Shown: positions 59,181 through 64,000 of the stretch, piece by piece | Position numbering within the stretch: the first letter of the stretch is position 1 | Layout: each line of letters begins with the position of its first letter | NCBI RefSeq assembly: GCF_037975215.1 | Contig: NZ_CP150239.1 | Span: 282,001-346,000, forward strand | Reading direction: 5' to 3' | Source of the DNA: Solibacillus sp. FSL R5-0449 | Lineage (GTDB): Bacteria > Bacillota > Bacilli > Bacillales_A > Planococcaceae | Length of the DNA: 64,000 bases | Notes under the pieces: generated by a model | The model's database searches: none | What the model saw: the letters and a program-made list of their open reading frames with translations, nothing else | Told to the model about the DNA's origin: nothing | Made by a program: the position numbers and the translations under genes

Positions 59181-59294
59181 GGCGGACATGTAGCTGGAGT
59201 TGGCGAATATGTATAGTGAAATGACGAATAAGGAAAAGAAGTTGACGAATAAGTAAGTCTAAGTGGCGAAAACCATCTAGAAACTGGCTAATAC
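59181..59294 (+). repeat. GRCGAATA phased array E
   Basis: Six units at 59181, 59202, 59223, 59244, 59265 and 59286, every step exactly 21 nt: GGCGGACAT, GGCGAATAT, GACGAATAA (twice), GGCGAAAAC and GGCTAATAC, mostly preceded by T. A degenerate seventh unit may start near 59160. It lies directly downstream of the acyl-CoA dehydrogenase terminator. Confidence 0.88.
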
Positions 59295-59374
59295 ATTAAG
59301 GTGTCGTTATATTTTGGGAATTCATGTTAATATTGACTTATATAACTAAACAGAGTGAAGGAGGAGAGATTAAA

Positions 59375-59857
59375 ATGGCAATAATTCGTACAATGCATGC
59401 TGAAGATATTCCACAAGTTCAGGATGTGGCGAAAAAATCTTGGAATGCAACATATGAGGGGATTATTCCTGTGGAGATCCAAGAAAAGTTCCTAAAGATG
59501 GCCTACAATGCTGAACGGATGAAACAGCGAATGGAACGTTCTTTTCTTTTTGTAGCTGAAATCGAAAGTAATATTATAGGGTTCGCGAATTTTTCTCCTG
59601 TTAATGAAGAAGGGAAAGCTGAATTAGGGGCTATTTACCTTTATCCGGAATACCAGGGAAAAGGGGTTGGCTCGGCTTTATTGCAAAAAGGAATTAATGA
59701 GCTGAACGGCATAAAAGAAATATATATAAATGTTGAAAAGGACAATAAAATTGGCAAGAGCTTTTATGACGCAAAAGGCTTTCAAGTATTGAAAGAGTTC
59801 GATGATCAATTTGAGGGCCATACGTTAAAAACAGTGCGAATGGTATTAAATGTGTAG
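59375..59857 (+). CDS. GNAT family N-acetyltransferase
   Basis: 160-residue acetyl-CoA-dependent N-acyltransferase. The acetyl-CoA pyrophosphate loop is YQGKGVGSALL (motif A) preceded by LGAIYLYPE; motif B is NVEKDNKIGKSFYDAKGF. Substrate unknown. The ATG at 59375 follows GGAGGAGAG; the frame extends upstream to 59324 without a ribosome site. It is the first of four co-directional small genes up to 61245. Confidence 0.85.
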   Translation: MAIIRTMHAEDIPQVQDVAKKSWNATYEGIIPVEIQEKFLKMAYNAERMKQRMERSFLFVAEIESNIIGFANFSPVNEEGKAELGAIYLYPEYQGKGVGSALLQKGINELNGIKEIYINVEKDNKIGKSFYDAKGFQVLKEFDDQFEGHTLKTVRMVLNV

Positions 59858-59890
59858 CTTTGTCAGTAAAATCAAGGGGGAGAATTTAAT

Positions 59891-60325
59891 ATGAATACTG
59901 AAGTTCAAAACCTTTACACTAAACTAATTGATGCCTGGAATAGACGTGATGCCAAAGGGATGTCTGATCAATTTGCCGATCAGGGAGTCCCAATTGGATT
60001 TGATGGCAGTAAGTTAATTGGCAAAGAAGAAATTTTGGCGCATCTTACGCCTATTTTTTTAGATCATCCAACAGCTCCTTTTATAACGAAAGTAAAAGAG
60101 ATACGGTCACTTGGAATAGATACAGCAATTTTATATGCGATTGCGGGAATGATTCCTCCCGGAAAATCGGATATTGAGCCTGCCGTAAACGCCCATCAAA
60201 CACTGGTCGCGGTGAAAATGAACAACAGCTGGCAAGTGGAGCTATTTCAAAATACTCCGGCACAGTTTCATGGAAGACCGGAATTAGTGGAGGAAATGAC
60301 GGAAGAATTAAGGCAGTTGCTTTAG
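59891..60325 (+). CDS. SnoaL-like / SgcJ-EcaC family protein
   Basis: 144-residue NTF2-fold protein. The pattern NLYTKLIDAWNRRDAKGMSDQFADQG and GKEEILAHLTPIFLDHPTAPF matches the SgcJ/EcaC group, whose members include small hydrolases, isomerases and proteins of unknown function. Ribosome site AAGGGGGAG before ATG 59891. Probably cotranscribed with the GNAT gene 33 bp upstream and the gene 21 bp downstream. Confidence 0.8.
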   Translation: MNTEVQNLYTKLIDAWNRRDAKGMSDQFADQGVPIGFDGSKLIGKEEILAHLTPIFLDHPTAPFITKVKEIRSLGIDTAILYAIAGMIPPGKSDIEPAVNAHQTLVAVKMNNSWQVELFQNTPAQFHGRPELVEEMTEELRQLL

Positions 60326-60346
60326 TTTCAGTGGAGAGTGATAGGA

Positions 60347-60874
60347 ATGGTAAGCTGGAAAAATAGTAAGGGAGTGCTGGGTGCGGTCGTTTTATGTGGT
60401 GTAGTTTGGTTTGCCCACCCGGCACAAGACAGGGTAAACGAGTTGGAAGAACAAATAAGTTTGCAATATACATACGCAAATCCTCTATTGAGAGATACGG
60501 TTAAAGCTCTGCTTGAATACGACTTTAGTGAACCTTTAACTGATGAAAATGAAGAGGATTTCAATAGACTTGCTAAAGAGTTTAGAGATGTAACGGATCT
60601 GTTTTTCAGTGGAGGTACAGTACATTACGAATGGCAAGACAGATTGGATGATACGAAGTTCTATCTTATGGATTATGCGAGTGGTTCACCGCTTTCGGAG
60701 GAGGAGGTTGCAGATTTGTACCAAGTACTGAAGGCTACCCGGTATATTTGTATGGATTTTAGGGATTATGATAATCGTAGTGACTTTTATAACGCAATGC
60801 ATTCAGAGAATCACGAAATGGTGGAACAAGTGGAAAAACGATTAGCCTGGAAATATAAAAATCAGGGGGAATAA
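60347..60874 (+). CDS. Unrecognised protein with N-terminal membrane segment
   Basis: 175 residues that I do not recognise. A single hydrophobic segment (about 10-25) may be a signal anchor, followed by an acidic, largely helical extracytoplasmic domain rich in Asp, Glu, Tyr and Arg. Start at ATG 60347, about 10 nt after GGAG; a GTG at 60338 lies too close to that site. It ends 2 nt before the hot-dog gene, so the two are probably cotranslated. Confidence 0.6.
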   Translation: MVSWKNSKGVLGAVVLCGVVWFAHPAQDRVNELEEQISLQYTYANPLLRDTVKALLEYDFSEPLTDENEEDFNRLAKEFRDVTDLFFSGGTVHYEWQDRLDDTKFYLMDYASGSPLSEEEVADLYQVLKATRYICMDFRDYDNRSDFYNAMHSENHEMVEQVEKRLAWKYKNQGE

Positions 60875-60876
60875 CT

Positions 60877-61245
60877 TTGAAAATAGGCGATATCATTACA
60901 TTTGAACGTACATTTACAACTAAAGACGTATTTACAGAAGTTTCTTGTGATGAAGGTGTTCATCATATTACACCGGATGAACAGGGAAGGCTTGTAATTC
61001 AGGGATTGCTTACAGCGACGTTGCCGACGAAAATTGGCGGGGATGCCAATGTATTGGCTCGGACAATGAATTTTGAATTTATAAGACCTGTTTTTACCGG
61101 GGATACAATCAAATGCGAAGTGGAAATTCAGAGTTTTGAATGGGCGGAAAGTAAGAAAAGAACATCAATTGGTACAACGTTCACCTGCAAAAATCAGGAT
61201 GGAAAAGAAGTATTAAAGGGCAGTTTTGCGGGCGTTATTCTTTAG
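60877..61245 (+). CDS. MaoC-like hot-dog fold protein
   Basis: 122-residue hot-dog protein of the MaoC/R-specific enoyl-CoA hydratase type. The N-terminal FERTFTTKDV, the segment CDEGVHHITPDEQGRLVIQG (a likely Asp/His active site) and NFEFIRPVFTGDTIKCEVEI support this. It may hydrate an enoyl-CoA or act as a thioesterase. TTG start with AGGGGG upstream. Last gene of the small cluster; no clear T-run terminator follows, only a weak GCACC/GGTGC stem at 61260-61305. Confidence 0.78.
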   Translation: MKIGDIITFERTFTTKDVFTEVSCDEGVHHITPDEQGRLVIQGLLTATLPTKIGGDANVLARTMNFEFIRPVFTGDTIKCEVEIQSFEWAESKKRTSIGTTFTCKNQDGKEVLKGSFAGVIL

Positions 61246-61317
61246 ATTTTTCATACATGCACCAGCCCCTCAAAATAACGTCTTGCAGGAGCTGAGCAGG
61301 TGCTATGGTTTCTAATG

Positions 61318-61968
61318 TTAAAGTGAAAAGCCGAGCCAATTATATAATGGCGCTTTGAAATATTTAATAATGACCCCAACAATTTTGCCGGTAAAGTATG
61401 CGGCAATAAGTGTACCGATGCCAATTGAACCGAATGTTTGGATAAACAGTAAACAGATCAGGGCAGAAATGGTTATGTTAACGAGGTCGCTTATCGTTTT
61501 AGCTTTACCGAACGGTTTCTTCAATTTTTCACCGACAATCGGAATTAGTGCATCATAAGACGCGAGAGGCAAACGTGCGTTTACATATAAAAAGACACCG
61601 AGTGCAATGATGAACAGGCTAATTACTAAATAAACAATTTTTAATGTCCAGTTTGTCGCGTCTGGTAAAAAGATACCGAGTGCTAATGTCGCATCAATAA
61701 ATACACTAACAAGCACTGAACTTATGAGTTGAAGCAAATAATTCTTTGCTTCAAATTTCCCTGACAGCAAAAATTGAACGGCAATAAAGACGAGATTTGA
61801 TAAAAATACGGCAGTCCCTACAGAAATGGACGTAATGAGCGCAATTGCATAACCGAGCGAGGACACGGGTGAGACTCCTAAATCGGCCTTAATTGAAAAG
61901 GTTACGCCAATGCCAAGCAAAAATGTACCTAGTATGTAAATAAAAATACGTTTTGTGATTTGATTCAT
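61318..61968 (-). CDS. YczE/YitT-like integral membrane protein
   Basis: 216 residues with five or six hydrophobic segments. The N-terminal GIGVTFSIKADLGVSPVSSLGYA and the segment ARLPLASYDALIP match the YczE/YyaS family of unknown function; B. subtilis YczE affects surfactin production. Start at 61968 chosen because GGAGG precedes it at the proper distance; the TTG at 61980 overlaps that site. Divergent from the LysR gene, which probably controls it. Confidence 0.78.
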   Translation of the reverse strand: MNQITKRIFIYILGTFLLGIGVTFSIKADLGVSPVSSLGYAIALITSISVGTAVFLSNLVFIAVQFLLSGKFEAKNYLLQLISSVLVSVFIDATLALGIFLPDATNWTLKIVYLVISLFIIALGVFLYVNARLPLASYDALIPIVGEKLKKPFGKAKTISDLVNITISALICLLFIQTFGSIGIGTLIAAYFTGKIVGVIIKYFKAPLYNWLGFSL

Positions 61969-62075
61969 AAATACCTCCAATGCTAATTAATTTAGTCTAT
62001 CATGTTTTACTTATATGAAATAATATATAAAATTTTATAATGGTATAATAAATTTGTTATAAAAGGAGGACGAAA

Positions 62076-62942
62076 ATGGATCATCAGCACTTACAGTATT
62101 ATGTTGAAATTGTGAAGCACGGCAGTATTTCAAAGGCGGCCGAAAAACTACATATCGCACAGCCACAGCTAAGTCAGCTGCTGAGAAAGCTGGAGGATGA
62201 TTTAGGTACTGTCCTCATCGAACGTTACCGGAAGAAATGGGATTTAACGGAGGCGGGGAAGCTGTTTTATGACTACGCGATCACGACGTTAAATAATTTC
62301 AGCTTTATGGCGAACCAAATTAACGAGTTAGAGAACGGGGCTACAGGAACGATTCGCATCGGTGTTGCTACATCGTGTGTACACTTGTTTATCGATTATT
62401 ACGCAGCATTTTTAGAAAAATTTCCAAATGTGAAAGTACTGTTGACAACTAGCCCTTCTGAAAATATTCGAAAACAATTAGAAAAACGGGCAGTTGATAT
62501 CGCATTCATGCTAAAGCCGCAAAATGTAACGCTCTATGATTATAAAGTTTTACGTGAACAAAATTGTGTAGCCGTTGTGCCGAAAAGCTGGAACTGGGGC
62601 AATGAGGTGAACGTGCGCCAATTCCATGGACACCCATTTATTGCTCTTGGTGAAATGAAGGACTTTTATTTAACTCATGAGCTACAGCATCATTTTTCTG
62701 CACAAAAAATTAAGCCGCAAACAATTATGGAGTGTAAAGATATTGCAGTCGCAATCCGAATGGTGGAAAAGGGGCTTGGTGCAACGATTGTACCGAATAT
62801 GCACCTATTTTCGAGTGAATCAGAAGAGGTAGATTACATTCCACTTGCAGATTTTGATTATGCAATGTTTCCGGTGCTGCTGAGATTGAAAGATGCAAGC
62901 TTTAATAAAATAACGGAGCGTCTTTGGGCATTTATAGAGTGA
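62076..62942 (+). CDS. LysR-family transcriptional regulator
   Basis: 288 residues: an N-terminal winged helix-turn-helix (about 1-62) with GSISKAAEKLHIAQPQLSQLLRKLEDDLGTVLIER, a linker helix and a substrate-binding domain (about 90-285). Divergent from the YczE-like gene across a 107-bp AT-rich gap, the usual LysR arrangement in which the regulator controls its neighbour. Ribosome site AAAAGGAGG. Effector unknown. Confidence 0.9.
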   Translation: MDHQHLQYYVEIVKHGSISKAAEKLHIAQPQLSQLLRKLEDDLGTVLIERYRKKWDLTEAGKLFYDYAITTLNNFSFMANQINELENGATGTIRIGVATSCVHLFIDYYAAFLEKFPNVKVLLTTSPSENIRKQLEKRAVDIAFMLKPQNVTLYDYKVLREQNCVAVVPKSWNWGNEVNVRQFHGHPFIALGEMKDFYLTHELQHHFSAQKIKPQTIMECKDIAVAIRMVEKGLGATIVPNMHLFSSESEEVDYIPLADFDYAMFPVLLRLKDASFNKITERLWAFIE

Positions 62943-62980
62943 AAAGGGTGAGCTTAGTATACTGAGCTTGCTCTTTTTTT
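62943..62980 (+). terminator. Terminator of the LysR gene
   Basis: Stem GGGTGAGCTTAG / CTGAGCTTGCTCT with a G-U pair, followed by seven T. Confidence 0.85.
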
Positions 62981-63195
62981 ATGAAGCAAATTTGCCATTC
63001 GAAGTTATAAATAAGCTAAAAGAGCGAATGCTAAATGAAATATAAATGACTAAAAGAAGTGTAGGTTATGATTCTATATACGGATAAAGAATAGGTTATA
63101 TTAACCGAATTTTAATATTCCAGTATATTTATTTGGATAAAATAATTATATATGGAATAATTTTATTATTCTAGAGATTAAAGGAGCTACAGGAG

Positions 63196-63996
63196 ATGAA
63201 AAAACATAGATACTTATTTTTGGCGATGTTCTCAAGTTTGATGCTTGCTGCATGCGCGGAAGAAAAAAGTGAAGAAAAAGAAGTAATTACAACAAGTGCT
63301 AATCAGAGTGACTGGTCTTATGAGGAATCGACTGGACCTGAACACTGGGGGAAACTTGATCCCAAAAATTTAACATGTGTGAATGGAAGCGAACAATCGC
63401 CGATTAATGTTGAAATTCCTGAAGTAAAAGCAGATGAAAATTTAAAAGGGAATGAGATTCACTATGAACCAACACCGTTTACATTAGAAAATAATGGCCA
63501 TACGATACAAGCGAATGCGGTAACAGAAAGCAATCACATTATTATTGAAAATAATGAGTACAAGCTTTCACAATTTCATTTCCATACACCAAGCGAGCAC
63601 CAGTTTAACGGTCAAAACTATGATATGGAACTTCATCTAGTACATAGTGACGAGAATGGAAAGCTGGCTGTTATTGGATTGATGATTCAAGAAGGAAATG
63701 AAAACAAACTGCTTGCTTCAATGTGGAATGAATTACCGACAGATAAAACGGCAAAAGGTGATTCCGAAAAGCATGTAATTGACTTACAGGCTCTACTGCC
63801 TGAAAATGAAACGACTTTCCAATACTCCGGTTCATTAACGACACCGCCTTGTACCGAAGAAGTACAGTGGATTGTTTTTGAACAGCCGATTGAAATGTCA
63901 AAAGCACAAATAAAAGCATTCCAGCAAATTTTTCCGGATAACCACCGTCCTGTTCAGCCGATAAATGAACGGGAAATTAATAAAAGTGGGGAATAA
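63196..63996 (+). CDS. Alpha-class carbonic anhydrase lipoprotein
   Basis: 266-residue extracellular lipoprotein; lipobox LAAC with Cys20 and a charged linker. The alpha carbonic anhydrase fold begins near WSYEESTGPEHWGKL. Zinc ligands are the two His of QFHFHTPSEH and the His of ELHLVH; the second signature is YSGSLTTPPCTEEVQW. Two cysteines (LTCVNG, PPCTEE) can form the usual disulfide. It interconverts CO2 and bicarbonate at the cell surface. ATG follows AAAGGAG; the stop codon is four bases before the window end. The AT-rich upstream gap has a GGTTATATTAACC palindrome near 63100. Confidence 0.92.
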   Translation: MKKHRYLFLAMFSSLMLAACAEEKSEEKEVITTSANQSDWSYEESTGPEHWGKLDPKNLTCVNGSEQSPINVEIPEVKADENLKGNEIHYEPTPFTLENNGHTIQANAVTESNHIIIENNEYKLSQFHFHTPSEHQFNGQNYDMELHLVHSDENGKLAVIGLMIQEGNENKLLASMWNELPTDKTAKGDSEKHVIDLQALLPENETTFQYSGSLTTPPCTEEVQWIVFEQPIEMSKAQIKAFQQIFPDNHRPVQPINEREINKSGE

Positions 63997-64000
63997 TTTG

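Overview
The window looks like a chromosomal segment of a low-GC Gram-positive bacterium of the order Bacillales. Pointers are the strong AGGAGG-type ribosome sites, frequent GTG/TTG starts, lipobox lipoproteins, an S-box (SAM) riboswitch, an ECF sigma/anti-sigma pair and a YjfB-type peptide. A member of the Solibacillus/Lysinibacillus group is my best guess from gene content and the style of the intergenic repeats; this was not tested by any search. No rRNA, tRNA, phage or insertion sequence was recognised.

Layout. 1-8.9 kb: a LivJGFHM-like ABC importer co-directional with a KAS III-like condensing enzyme, an alpha/beta hydrolase, a FabG-like reductase and an acyl-CoA ligase, apparently one uptake-and-CoA-metabolism operon of unknown substrate. 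9-13.3 kb: an MMPL/RND exporter followed by a two-component system. 13.3-14.3 kb: a PfkB sugar kinase. 14.5-22.6 kb: a complete malonate module, with the MadLM transporter divergent from a GntR regulator and the operon mdcH-A-B-C-DE-G (D and E fused); paired operators lie at both divergent promoters. 22.6-22.9 kb: a probable 6S RNA on the minus strand. 23-26 kb: HD hydrolase, YjfB-like peptide, LysM-3D cell-wall enzyme, Cu/Zn superoxide dismutase-like lipoprotein. 26.2-29.9 kb: a TAXI-TRAP importer (binding protein, DUF1850 protein, fused permease). 30-34 kb: a 45-residue mini-gene, an M20 amidohydrolase, a large repeat array, a FhuF-like protein, a DUF4395 protein and a Fur-box promoter driving a candidate small RNA. 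34-37 kb: an ECF sigma operon with a frameshifted polysaccharide deacetylase and an unusual anti-sigma candidate. 37-43 kb: DMT exporter, peptidase T, lysoplasmalogenase-like protein, an unknown membrane protein, nitroreductase. 43-47 kb: SAM riboswitch with O-acetylhomoserine sulfhydrylase, a Panacea-like protein, homoserine dehydrogenase. 47-54 kb: EamA exporter, a second two-component system, metallophosphoesterase, UppP. 54-59 kb: AIM24 protein, then an aldehyde dehydrogenase / lysine 6-dehydrogenase-like / acyl-CoA dehydrogenase set that fits lysine catabolism. 59-64 kb: GNAT, SnoaL-like and hot-dog proteins, a YczE-like membrane protein divergent from a LysR regulator, and an alpha carbonic anhydrase.

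The most unusual signal is not a gene. Five intergenic regions (31.5, 45.4, 48.3, 51.9 and 59.2 kb) each carry an array of a short motif ending in GAA, repeated with a 21-nt step (two helical turns). Three arrays use ATTAGAA, one uses AGTRGAA and one uses TGRCGAA; all lie just downstream of a plus-strand gene and its terminator, in the same orientation. The motif changes between loci but the 21-nt phase does not. The second strongest signal is the Fur-controlled candidate small RNA at 33.8 kb, which shows a hairpin with a C-rich loop.
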